From Burkholderia sp. (lineage in GTDB: Bacteria; Pseudomonadota; Gammaproteobacteria; Burkholderiales; Burkholderiaceae): DNA of 64,000 nucleotides. Shown here one piece after another: positions 36,001 to 43,640 of the stretch. The stretch lies in NCBI GenBank assembly GCA_031253835.1, contig JAIRVP010000043.1, forward strand, positions 62,001 to 126,000, in the 5' to 3' direction. The translations under genes and the position numbers were made by a program. Positions within the stretch are counted from its first letter, which is position 1. The number at the start of each line of letters is the position of its first letter. The notes under the pieces are model-generated. The model had not been told where the DNA came from, searched no databases, and was given only the letters and a program-made list of their open reading frames with translations.

Positions 36001-36259
36001 GCCGATCGTGATGACGTCGATGGCGTTCCTGCTCGGCGTCGTGCCGCTCGTGCTGGCGACGGGCGCGGGCGCGGAGAGCCGGCGGTCGATTGGGACGGGG
36101 GCGTTTGGAGGCGTGTTGGCGGCGACGATGTTCGGGCTCGTGTTTGCGCCGGTCGCGTTTCGGTTGGTGGTGTCCGCGGGCCGGCGCGGCCGGCAGGCTG
36201 CCGGGATGCGGCGTGATGCGCGGCGGGCGGAAACGGTCGGGGACCTGGAGGTGGATTGA
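33080..36259 (+). CDS. RND multidrug-type efflux pump, inner-membrane subunit
   Basis: A 1059-residue HAE1/AcrB-type RND pump. It opens FFIDRPVFAWIVALAI and has two sets of large periplasmic loops. The proton relay is intact: GILVDDAIVV gives D409 and D410 and GLAAKNAILIV gives K942, equivalent to AcrB D407, D408 and K940. No membrane-fusion protein or outer-membrane channel gene lies beside it, so it must borrow partners from elsewhere. It starts 70 bases after the peptide importer ATPase on the same strand and may share its transcript, perhaps to expel toxic ligand. Confidence 0.9.
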   Translation: MSMPSFFIDRPVFAWIVALAIVVAGVLAIPQLPIAQYPRLAPPRVVITAAYPGASTETVDGDVGSIIEESLDGADGLLYYETSSDGHGNLEIDVTFSPGTDPDIALVDVNNRLKQVESRLPQQVVQQGIGVFKAANTFLMLVTLTSTDGLRDSAQLGDYLNRYVLRELKRAPGVGAAELWDADEALRVWLDPHKLREYGLGADDVIAAIGAQNATVTAGAIGDAPFPGGQQLTAQIVVKGQLASPDEFGRIVLKSKTDGSAVRVADVARVEIGRDDYSFYSRLNGRPAATVGIQLGPRGNALETSNAIRARLAELSRTLPSGVAIEIPFDGAHFVTIAIREVVLTLIEAVVLVFCVMWLFLRDLRYTLVPTVVIPVTLMGAFVAMWAFGLSINVFTMFGLVLAIGILVDDAIVVVESVHRVMEEGVSPRDATRRAMKRIGGAIVGVTAVLTAVFVPMAFFPGTVGGIYRQFAVAMIASMLVSSFMALSLTPALCANLLKPVPRHDGRATHARRRGLGARLADRFGAGFTRVEASYRRVAVFAVRRTGLVVAVYAALVIACALLYWMMPGGFLPTEDQGQLQVMIQLPAGATQARTLVAVERVEAILRAEPAIANVTSVIGWSFAGSGQNVGMAFVELKDWAQRDVDAMTLRDRLNRRFGEILDGDVEASLPPSVRGIGHSDGFTFRLEDRGGVGLDALKAAREQLSERAKADPLLAAVHFEDLPDAPRIELDVDRAKAYALGVPFERIAGLLGGTFGSNYINDFPASGRMRRVIIEAEPGARTTDTQLMALTVPNRTGDMVPLSAIAAPHWTIGPVMLNRYNGYPSLDISGRAATGTSSGAAMAEMERLAGGLPAGIGFDWVDAAREEQVAARQTPLLVGLSVLAVFMALAALYESWTIPLSVLTIVPLGMIGAIAAALARGMPNDVYFKVGMITVVGLAAKNAILIVQYARDLAARGVPLRQAVIDAAATRFRPIVMTSMAFLLGVVPLVLATGAGAESRRSIGTGAFGGVLAATMFGLVFAPVAFRLVVSAGRRGRQAAGMRRDARRAETVGDLEVD

Positions 36260-36458
36260 GGGGGGAGGCGGGTTGTTTTGGGGTGGATCAGGTGTTGGCG
36301 TCCGTTTAAGCAATATTGTTCCTGCTGGTTTTGCTGGCAACCTGTCACCTATCCGCTCAAAGGGACGGATGGATGCGGTGTCGCGCGCGGCGAGCTGTGC
36401 AGCGCGCCAACGCCGATCGGGACCGTGACGACTGAAGCGGCGCGGCGCGAGAACAGGC

Positions 36459-37157
36459 CTACTTCCTCGTCGGGCGATTGAGCACTGTCACTGCTTGAGC
36501 AAAGCGTTGGTAGTCTGGATGGACGGTCGAGGGGCGCACCGACTCGGAGAACTGCCGCTGCTCAGGCGACAGAGACGCGCGTGGTTGAAGCGCGATCGAC
36601 TTTGCTTCGTCGGACAGGGCATTAAAAATCGCGTCGCTGGTATTCGCCCAATTTTTGACCAATCGATCGAACGCTGCAATCGGAAGCTCGGGAGACATGC
36701 CGTGTGCGAACTGCCTGCTCCTGAAGATCGCTTGACCGACCGCTGTCGCGAGAGGGCTGAAGCGCAGCGATTCGGCGATACACCAAACGATGACGCTTCG
36801 AGCCTCGTCACCGTTGGCCGCCTTGGCCGCGTCAGTCGGCTTAGTTGAGTTGCCGAGCAGGCGCCCGAGAGCACCGTCGAGTGTGAGCTGCTGACTCTCC
36901 AGCGTGCTAGTGTAGCGACCCATGCCGTGTCCTCCGATCAGGTCGACGTATAGATTGCGCATGCTCAAGTGGAGCAAGAGGCTCTGTTGCTGCGTATCCT
37001 GCGGAAATAACGTGATCGCGAACTTCTCGTCGCTGTCACGGCAGACGCGATAAAAGGTATTGTCGAACCGGATCAGATTCGTGTCTTCCGTGACTTTGTT
37101 GCGAATGGCACTGATCTGGGATGCCCAGTTCGGGCCGACCTGCAAGGTGAAGTTCAT
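36459..37157 (-). CDS. Ribosome-inactivating protein (rRNA N-glycosidase) family protein
   Basis: A 232-residue protein with the active-site constellation of ribosome-inactivating proteins, which remove one adenine from the sarcin-ricin loop of large-subunit rRNA. RNLYVDLIGG gives Y70 (ricin Y80, in NAYV). GRYTSTLE gives Y82 as a candidate for Y123. WCIAESLRF gives E129 and R132 (ricin E177, R180, in SEAARF). VKNWANTSDAI gives W170 (ricin W211, in NSWGRLSTAI). The LTLDGALGRLL segment matches the conserved helix between them. No signal peptide or lectin B chain is seen. GGAGGTG lies seven bases before the ATG. G+C is about 53 percent in three lines I counted, far below the flanks, indicating transfer. 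Activity is unproven. Confidence 0.82.
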   Translation of the reverse strand: MNFTLQVGPNWASQISAIRNKVTEDTNLIRFDNTFYRVCRDSDEKFAITLFPQDTQQQSLLLHLSMRNLYVDLIGGHGMGRYTSTLESQQLTLDGALGRLLGNSTKPTDAAKAANGDEARSVIVWCIAESLRFSPLATAVGQAIFRSRQFAHGMSPELPIAAFDRLVKNWANTSDAIFNALSDEAKSIALQPRASLSPEQRQFSESVRPSTVHPDYQRFAQAVTVLNRPTRK

Positions 37158-37607
37158 CGTTAGCACCTCCGAGAGACTGCTGGCGCCCGCTAAGCCAACT
37201 TGTCGGACGCGATCGGCATCAAACAAGTGATGCCTTTGGCCAGGCCGAATCGCCACACCAGGTGAGTGTGGCTAACGCAAGATGGTATGACGAAATCTAG
37301 CGGGGCGCGCCGCTCTACGCCATCCGTGCACCGGATTGGACGGTCTGGCGGACCCACAGCGGAGCACATTGCGGGAGTCTACGGTCGAGGAAGCGCGGGC
37401 GCACACGCGCCATTCGAGTCATCCAATCGTGCTGCCTGGCATGCTCACCGTGGCGGCCGAGAACAAAATTGCTTAAACAAACGCGAACCAGTGGTGCTGC
37501 TTGGCGATACCATGTTCATTTGACATAATCATAATTATCAACATGACTGGTTGTAGTGGCTAGATTGAAATGTCCGCTTCCGAGCCGGCATCCGGCCTTC
37601 AGGCCAT
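37158..37607. other. Low-GC gap upstream of the RIP gene, no gene
   Basis: 450 bases with no credible coding frame on either strand. It continues the atypical composition of the RIP gene. A short AT-rich patch at 37515-37545 reads, on the minus strand, GATAATTATGATTATG, which resembles part of a Fur box. It could belong to a distant promoter for the RIP gene. Confidence 0.45.
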
Positions 37608-38651
37608 TCAAGCCAGATAGGCAGCGACTTCGACCGGTTCCAGGAAACGGACCAGCGTCACGCGCGGATCCTGCGCCGGATGGCAGATGCCGTTGAAACC
37701 TGACCAGCTTCGCTGGATGCCGTGCTCCGTTTCCAGTGCGATCAAGACGCATTGGCCGTGCCGGTTCAGATTCGTGCGCAGCGGCGCCTCGCCCCATGCG
37801 AGCGCCAGGTTGTTGACTCGTTCGCCATTGGCGTACGCATGCGCCTGCAGCCAGTGGAAATCGGAATGGTCCTGCAGCGCGTCGCCGTCGCGTGGCGCGA
37901 TGGTCTTCCCGACGCGCAACGCCCGAGCGTGTTCGCCGATCAGTTGCTGCAGCAGCGTGAACGCATGGAACGTATTGTTGATGCCGAGCGCACTGGCGAC
38001 GAAGCCCGTGCCGGACGCCGGCAGCACGACGACGAGTTCGGGTTCGTAGCTCACGGCGGATGCCGCGCACAGGTAGTGCAACTGGTCGAACGGAAGGCTG
38101 TCGTTGTCCGCCGTTCGGCCCAGCAGCGCCTGCAATGGCGTGTCGCCGACGAAACGGCGATGATTGTCGCGATCACGCATCAGCATCGTCATCAACGACA
38201 GCACGAGCGTATCGACGGCGTCCCGCATCGTGTCGACCTCCCTTCCCCGCCGTTCGTCGAGCGCGTCGAGCCGGCGCCTGGCCGCGAGCCAGTCGCGACG
38301 CTCGTCGTCGCTGGCTTCGTCGTCGTCCTCGGTCGAGCGTGCGCAATATGGCGCGAGTTCGTGCAGCCATGTCCCGAGTACGGTCCGGGCCGCCGGAAAC
38401 AGGATGCGCGGATCGCCGCCGCCCTCCACGATCGCACCGCCGAGCAACGCCAGCAAAGCCGCGCGATTCGGATGCAACGTCGGCAATTCGGCGGCGCATG
38501 CGTGCAGGACCACGTCGGCGTGCTCCTGCGCCCGTTCATGCAATGCCTGGATTTCCGGCAGGCCGAAGAAATCGTCCGGCGTGAAGAGGTCGGTTTCGTC
38601 CAGCACCGGGCGATGCAGGACGGCAAGGCATTCGGGCGTCAGGAGGGTCAC
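37608..38651 (-). CDS. Hypothetical protein, 347 residues
   Basis: I do not recognise this protein. It has no signal peptide or membrane helix and is rich in acidic and helical segments. Notable stretches are FDQLHYLCAASAVSYEPELVVVLPASG and a C-terminal half rich in His, Trp and Asn (DFHWLQAHAYANGERVNNLALAWGE). A highly charged patch (STEDDDEASDDERRDWLAARRRLDALDERRG) lies near residue 105. It stands between the low-GC RIP island and a polyamine-type permease, all on the minus strand with gaps over 130 bases, so no operon is evident. The reading frame is long and has normal codon use, so it is likely real. Confidence 0.6.
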   Translation of the reverse strand: MTLLTPECLAVLHRPVLDETDLFTPDDFFGLPEIQALHERAQEHADVVLHACAAELPTLHPNRAALLALLGGAIVEGGGDPRILFPAARTVLGTWLHELAPYCARSTEDDDEASDDERRDWLAARRRLDALDERRGREVDTMRDAVDTLVLSLMTMLMRDRDNHRRFVGDTPLQALLGRTADNDSLPFDQLHYLCAASAVSYEPELVVVLPASGTGFVASALGINNTFHAFTLLQQLIGEHARALRVGKTIAPRDGDALQDHSDFHWLQAHAYANGERVNNLALAWGEAPLRTNLNRHGQCVLIALETEHGIQRSWSGFNGICHPAQDPRVTLVRFLEPVEVAAYLA

Positions 38652-38784
38652 GATATGCGCTACGGAAGCTGGGGAACGGGCGATGTCGGCACGGCGGGCG
38701 CATGCGCCCGCCGCGCTTATCCGGATCGGATGCGAGCACGATTGTGCCAGCTTGGGTGCGTTCCCGACGTTTGCCGATGCCCGC

Positions 38785-40125
38785 TCAGATCGCCACTTCC
38801 GGCGGCGCCTGCCGGAACAGCCGCGTAATCCAGCACAGATACACCAGCCCGAGCGCGAACCACACGACGCCGAGCACGAGCGCCGTCTTCTCGAGGCTGA
38901 CGAGCAGCCAGATATCGGCCACCGCGCCGATCACCGGAAAGACGATGCCGCCGAACACGCCGATCCTGCGCTCGCCGTGATTGCCCGTCAGGTACAGCCG
39001 GATCACGCACAGATTGACGGCTGTGAACGCGAGGAACGCACCGAAGTTGATGAACGACGTCGACGTCGCGACGTCCAGCTTCAACGCGATCAATCCGACG
39101 ACGCCGGCCAGTGCGATGTTGATCGCGGGCGTCTTGAAGCGCGGGTGAATGAAACCGAAGATGCGCTTCGGCAGGATTTCATCGCGGCCCATCGCATACA
39201 GCAGCCGCCCGACGCTTGCCTGCGCGGAGATGCCCGATGCGAACTGGGCAAGGATCAAACCTGCAAGGAACACCGTCACGAACAGGTCGCCGCCGATCAT
39301 CTTCGCGACTTCGAATGCGGCCGAATCCGTGTCCTTGAACTCGACGCCCGGATGCGCGAGCTGCATCGTGTACGCGGCGATCACGAAGATCGCGCCACCG
39401 ATCAGTGCGATCAGCAGGATCGCGCGCGGCATGTTCTTCTTCGGATCGATCGTTTCCTCGGTCAGCGTCGACACGGCGTCGAAGCCGAGGTACGAGTACG
39501 CGGCGATCGCGGCACCGGCCATCGTCGCGCCGAATGGCACGTGCGGCTTGAAGAACGGCTCCGCCATCGCGATGCCGCCCGCCCCTGCCGCGGCCGATGC
39601 GTAATGCCAGCACAGCACGACGAACATCGCGACGATCGCCAGTTGCACGACCATCAGCACGATATTGAAGCGCGCGGCCAGTTCGATGCCGAAGATGTTC
39701 AGGCCGCTCGTCAGCACGATGAACGCGACGATCCAGATCCACGTCGGCACATGCGGAAATGCCGCGTTCAGATACGCCGCGCCGATCAGCCAGATCACCA
39801 TCGGCAGGAAAAAATAGTCGAGCAGCGTCGCCCAGCCGATCATGAAGCCCACATGGGGGTTGAACGTCCTGCGCGTGTACGTATAGGCGGAACCTGCGGC
39901 GGGATAGAGTCGCGCAAGCTTGCCGTAGCTGAGCGCGGTGAACGCGATGGCCACCAGCGCGAGCAGGTACGCGAGCGCGGCCGTGTCGTCGCTGGCCTTG
40001 GCGAGCACGCCGTAGGTACCGTAGACGATCAGCGGCGCCATATAGGCGAGGCCGAACAGCAGCACGGACGGCAGGCCGAGCGTGCGCTTCAGGCGCGCGG
40101 GTTCATGGGATGACGACGCTTGCAT
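38785..40125 (-). CDS. PuuP-like putrescine/amino-acid permease (APC family)
   Basis: A 446-residue APC-superfamily permease with 12 predicted helices. It closely resembles E. coli PuuP, the proton-driven putrescine importer: GLAYMAPLIVYGTYGVLAKASD, LSYGKLARLYPAAGSAYTY, FNPHVGFMIGWATLLDYFFLPM and SYLGFDAVSTLTEET follow the same order. It lies downstream of a nitrilase-family amidase on the same strand (124 bases between), with a LuxR-type regulator divergent. A polyamine or amide-linked amine substrate is likely. Confidence 0.85.
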   Translation of the reverse strand: MQASSSHEPARLKRTLGLPSVLLFGLAYMAPLIVYGTYGVLAKASDDTAALAYLLALVAIAFTALSYGKLARLYPAAGSAYTYTRRTFNPHVGFMIGWATLLDYFFLPMVIWLIGAAYLNAAFPHVPTWIWIVAFIVLTSGLNIFGIELAARFNIVLMVVQLAIVAMFVVLCWHYASAAAGAGGIAMAEPFFKPHVPFGATMAGAAIAAYSYLGFDAVSTLTEETIDPKKNMPRAILLIALIGGAIFVIAAYTMQLAHPGVEFKDTDSAAFEVAKMIGGDLFVTVFLAGLILAQFASGISAQASVGRLLYAMGRDEILPKRIFGFIHPRFKTPAINIALAGVVGLIALKLDVATSTSFINFGAFLAFTAVNLCVIRLYLTGNHGERRIGVFGGIVFPVIGAVADIWLLVSLEKTALVLGVVWFALGLVYLCWITRLFRQAPPEVAI

Positions 40126-40249
40126 GTTATCTCCTGGGCCTTCGGGCCGATACGAATGCCTGTGGCCGGCATTTCAATGGAATGGGCAGGCACGCGCCGG
40201 GCGTGAGACGCCCGCGCGATGCCGCAGAGGGACAATGCGTGACGCCGGA

Positions 40250-41095
40250 TTACCCGGCGCGGTGACGGCGCGCGTCGATCATCAGCGCGCGATGTCCGCT
40301 CGATTGCTCGACGGGTGCGAGACCGAGCGCCACGCGTGCGTCGTGCAGATAGCTGTAGTGTTCGCGGCTCGCTTCGAGGCGCGTCAGGTCGATGCTTGCC
40401 TGCACGACGGCTTCGTCCCGGCCGAGTTCGAGCATGCTCTCGCCAAACGGATCGACGAGCGCGGACTGGCCGGCGAACGTCAGGTTGTCGTCGCCGGAAC
40501 CGCAGCGGTTCACCATCAGCGCGAACATCTGGTTCTCCATCGCACGCGCTGCGATCGCGCGGCGATGCACGGGGCCGAACGGGTCCATGTTGCCGTTGGT
40601 GACGATCAGCAGGTCGGCGTCGAGCGCCCCGACCGCGCGCGCCGTCTCGGGGAATTCGATGTCGTAGCAGATCAGCAGGCCCACCGTCAGGCCATGCCAC
40701 GTGCAGGTCGCGAAACGGTCGCCCGGCGTGAAGACGCCGACATCCGACGCCCACAGATGGGTCTTGCGGTAGCGCAGCACGATGTCGCCCTGCTCGTCGA
40801 CGAGCACCGTGGTGTTGTAGAACTGTCCGCCGTCGCGTTCGGCAAGGCCCACCGCCACGGCGACGCCCTTTTGTCGTGCCGCATCGCGTACCGCGGACAA
40901 CGCGGGACCGTCGAGCGTCTGCGCGACCTCGGCGACGTTGTCCCGCGTCGGGAAGCCCGACAGCGTCGTTTCGGGGAACACGACCAGTTGCGTGCCGCCT
41001 GCCGCATCGACGCGCGCGATCGTGTCGATCACCTTGCGCGTGTTGCGTGCGACGTCGCCGTCGACCAGCGCGAGTTGCGCGAGTTCTACCTGCAT
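40250..41095 (-). CDS. Carbon-nitrogen hydrolase (nitrilase superfamily amidase)
   Basis: A 281-residue amidase of the nitrilase superfamily with the full catalytic triad: E42 (FPETTLSGF), K111 (YRKTHLW) and C143 (LICYDIEFPE). It cleaves a C-N bond, releasing ammonia or an amine; N-carbamoyl-putrescine or another omega-amide is possible given the adjacent PuuP-like permease. I chose the ATG with AAGGAG upstream, not the one 18 bases earlier. The LuxR-type gene is divergent from it. Confidence 0.85.
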   Translation of the reverse strand: MQVELAQLALVDGDVARNTRKVIDTIARVDAAGGTQLVVFPETTLSGFPTRDNVAEVAQTLDGPALSAVRDAARQKGVAVAVGLAERDGGQFYNTTVLVDEQGDIVLRYRKTHLWASDVGVFTPGDRFATCTWHGLTVGLLICYDIEFPETARAVGALDADLLIVTNGNMDPFGPVHRRAIAARAMENQMFALMVNRCGSGDDNLTFAGQSALVDPFGESMLELGRDEAVVQASIDLTRLEASREHYSYLHDARVALGLAPVEQSSGHRALMIDARRHRAG

Positions 41096-41257
41096 GAAGC
41101 CCACTCCTTCCAATAGCCTTTCATCTGCGTGTCGTATACGACGCTTCGTCGAGCGAAACAGCGGCCACCGCCACTGCCTTTCGAAGTGAGGCCGATTATC
41201 GGGTTATTATTTTTGACCTGAAATTCCCCGCCAGGGTTACCCTCACCGGAGGACACG

Positions 41258-42076
41258 ATGGACCTCGAATGGCGAGATCTCGCTTTTCATCGGGAGATCG
41301 GTTCGGCCATCGACGCCCTCGATGGCCCGCATTTCTGGGCACGCCTCACGCGCGTGCTCGAACGGCATCTCGATTTCGACAACTGGGTCGCGCTGCGTTT
41401 CGCGCGCGATGGCGCGCCGCTCGTGCTCGCGGAACAGGCGATGCCCGACGGCAAGATCGACCTGATGTTCCAGGACTACCTGGCCGCGCTCTACCAGCTC
41501 GATCCGTTCTATCTCGCCGCGTTCGAAGCGCAGGCGTCGGGCTTCTACACGCTCGCCGATGTCGCGCCGGACAACTTCCGGATGACCGAGTACTACCAGC
41601 GCTACTTCAAGAAAAACATCGTCGGCGACGAAGTGCATTTCAACGTCGTGATCGATCGCGACCACACGCTGGGTTTTTCACTCGGCAAGACGAGCAAGTA
41701 CGACGACCGCGAGATGGCCTTGCTGACGCTGTACACGCCATGGGTGCTGTCGTTGATGCAGCAGCGCCTGCGTTTCGAGACGTTTGCCGTGAAGGAGGCG
41801 CCCCGTGCAGCTGAAAGCGAGGCGCCCGATCCGCAAGCGCGCTTCGGCATGCTGACGGGCAGGAACGGCCGCGGCGCGTTGACGACGCGCGAAATCGAAG
41901 TGGCGATGCTGTCGTTGAGCGGGTTCTCTTCGCGTGCGATCGGCGAGAAACTGTCGATCTCGTTCGAGACCGTGCGTGCGCATAAAAAGCACATCTACGC
42001 GAAGCTCGGTGTCGGATCGCAATCCGAACTGTTTGCGATGTTCTACGATCGCGGGCGAACGGGGGAATCCGCGTGA
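41258..42076 (+). CDS. LuxR-family transcriptional regulator
   Basis: A 272-residue regulator with a C-terminal LuxR/FixJ-type HTH of about residues 205-265 (LTTREIEVAMLSLSGFSSRAIGEKLSISFETVRAHKKHIYAKLGV). The N-terminal 180 residues are not recognisable as a response-regulator receiver or an acyl-homoserine-lactone domain with its conserved aromatics, so the signal is unknown. It is divergent from the amidase and permease genes and likely regulates them. The start is supported by GGAGG. Confidence 0.85.
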   Translation: MDLEWRDLAFHREIGSAIDALDGPHFWARLTRVLERHLDFDNWVALRFARDGAPLVLAEQAMPDGKIDLMFQDYLAALYQLDPFYLAAFEAQASGFYTLADVAPDNFRMTEYYQRYFKKNIVGDEVHFNVVIDRDHTLGFSLGKTSKYDDREMALLTLYTPWVLSLMQQRLRFETFAVKEAPRAAESEAPDPQARFGMLTGRNGRGALTTREIEVAMLSLSGFSSRAIGEKLSISFETVRAHKKHIYAKLGVGSQSELFAMFYDRGRTGESA

Positions 42077-42106
42077 TTTACCGCGGATGCCCGCAAGCGC
42101 CCTCCT

Positions 42107-42712
42107 TCAGGCTTCGCTAGCCGGTGTGGAACGGCAGGTATCCAGGTCGAGCCGCAGGTCCGTCACGAATGCAGCGCCCGGCTGATGGGACAGCCTGAAG
42201 CCAACGGAACGCGCGAGGCCTTTCATCGCATCGTTCTCGCTCAACATCGTGCAGACCATCTGCCGCATGCCGGAGCGATGCGCCAGATCGATCAGGCTCG
42301 ACAGCAGCACGCGGCCGAGCCCCTGTCGCTGCCATGTATCGTCGATCACGATCGCGCATTCGGCGACGTCGGTTTCACCGTCGTCCATCGCATAGCGCGC
42401 GACGCCGATCAACCGCTCGCGGCCGTCACGCGTGATCGTCGCGATCACCGCGCCTTCGCGCCGGCGGTCGATGCGGGTCCAGCGGATCATTTCGTCCTCG
42501 GTCGGCTTGCGCGCCGACATCAAGCGCATGTAGCGGCTGTGGCTCGACAACCGGCCGACGAGCTCGCGTTCGATCTCGAGGTCGCCGTGCTCGATCGCAC
42601 GCAGCAGCACCGGTGCTCCATCCGTCGCTTCCCATATTCGCCGGATGCTGAGGGCCGGCGCGTCCGGCCCGGTTTCCCGGTATGAAGCTCGTTCGATCTC
42701 GATCGTGTCCAT
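42107..42712 (-). CDS. GNAT-family N-acetyltransferase
   Basis: A 201-residue acetyltransferase. The GNAT domain spans about residues 40-190, with the acetyl-CoA loop WQRQGLGRVLL (Q/RxxGxG/A type). The segment AECAIVIDD before it and VCTMLSENDAMKGLARSVGF after complete the fold. It is similar to the acetyltransferase domain of bacterial protein acetylases such as Pat, so protein or small-molecule lysine acetylation is possible. I start at the ATG with GGAG upstream; an ATG 15 bases earlier is an alternative. Confidence 0.82.
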   Translation of the reverse strand: MDTIEIERASYRETGPDAPALSIRRIWEATDGAPVLLRAIEHGDLEIERELVGRLSSHSRYMRLMSARKPTEDEMIRWTRIDRRREGAVIATITRDGRERLIGVARYAMDDGETDVAECAIVIDDTWQRQGLGRVLLSSLIDLAHRSGMRQMVCTMLSENDAMKGLARSVGFRLSHQPGAAFVTDLRLDLDTCRSTPASEA

Positions 42713-43079
42713 CGTTGACTCCGCCATGGTCCTGCCGCGCCCGGCTTGGCTCCGGATTCCGTTCGTGACGGAAAGCGACGCGGTGTCCCGCCCGGTCGGG
42801 CGCACTATCGGATGAGTGCGACCAGACCGCTGAGTACCCTTCCGAATGCTTTTCATTATCGGGAGACGGGGCCGTCCGATAAATGCATGAGGAACGACAT
42901 CAGAGTTAGTCTTCACGGCAACAATCGCCGGAAGAGCGAGTGAGAGGTCGTCATGTTCATTTCCATTTTTCCCTTGAGTCGTCCCGTCATCGAACGGTTA
43001 ATTAGTGCATATGCACACGTTAGCCAGCCAGGTTTCGCGCATCAATGTCCGGAATGGCATGAATGAGTTACAGGAGCCG
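42713..43079. other. Gap between the GNAT and MarR genes, no gene
   Basis: 367 bases without a supported frame. The stretch around 42940-43010 is somewhat AT-rich. I see nothing distinct beyond possible promoter sequence for the GNAT gene. Confidence 0.45.
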
Positions 43080-43520
43080 CTAACTGTCGGACGTGTCCAG
43101 CGTCATGCGAAACAGCTCGCGACGCAGGTATGCGGCCTGTTGCGCGCCGAAATCGCGTTCGAAGCTGGCTTGCGCGGCGGCCCAGTGGGCGGTCGCTTCA
43201 TCGAGCTTCTTCGCGCCCTGCGCGGTCAATACGACCTGGAGCCGGCGACGGCGCTGCCCTTCCGCCGGTGCTGCCACCAGGCCGCGCCGCAGCAACGGCT
43301 TGAGTGCGCGGACCAGCGTCGTTCTGTCCATCACCATCGCTTTCGCGAGTTCGACCATGGTCAGGCCCGCGCCGACGGCGAGCATGCCGAGGATGCTGAA
43401 CTGCGTGGGCGTGATGTCGACGGCAGACAGATGGTGCTCGTAGAGCTTCGAGATATGCCGCGAAGCCTGGCGGAGCGCGAAACAGTCGTCGTCAAGGAGG
43501 TCGATCGAGTGCATGCGCAC
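43080..43520 (-). CDS. MarR-family transcriptional regulator
   Basis: A 146-residue MarR-type winged-helix dimeric repressor. A helical N-terminus, then TPTQFSILGMLAVGAGLTMVELAKAMVMDRTTLVRALKPLLRRGLV forms the HTH. The wing is EGQRRRRLQVVLTAQG and the dimerising C-terminal helix follows. No cysteine pair of the OhrR type is placed at its N-terminus. It has no adjacent co-directional gene, so the target is not evident; the LysR gene upstream is on the same strand but 120 bases away. Confidence 0.85.
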   Translation of the reverse strand: MRMHSIDLLDDDCFALRQASRHISKLYEHHLSAVDITPTQFSILGMLAVGAGLTMVELAKAMVMDRTTLVRALKPLLRRGLVAAPAEGQRRRRLQVVLTAQGAKKLDEATAHWAAAQASFERDFGAQQAAYLRRELFRMTLDTSDS

Positions 43521-43640
43521 AGCTTAGTGGCCGGCCTGCCGGAGAACGATGGCGCGCGGGTTATCAGATTGATATCAATTCGCGCAGGAATGCCCCGGGG
43601 GATCCCGGGCGGGCGTGGTGGCGTGGACGGCCGCGTGCCT

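Noticed and set aside
32840-36340. Very long open frame on the minus strand opposite the RND gene
   Set aside because: High G+C makes antisense frames long. The translation is Arg/Asp/His-rich with no family features, and the plus-strand RND protein is certain.
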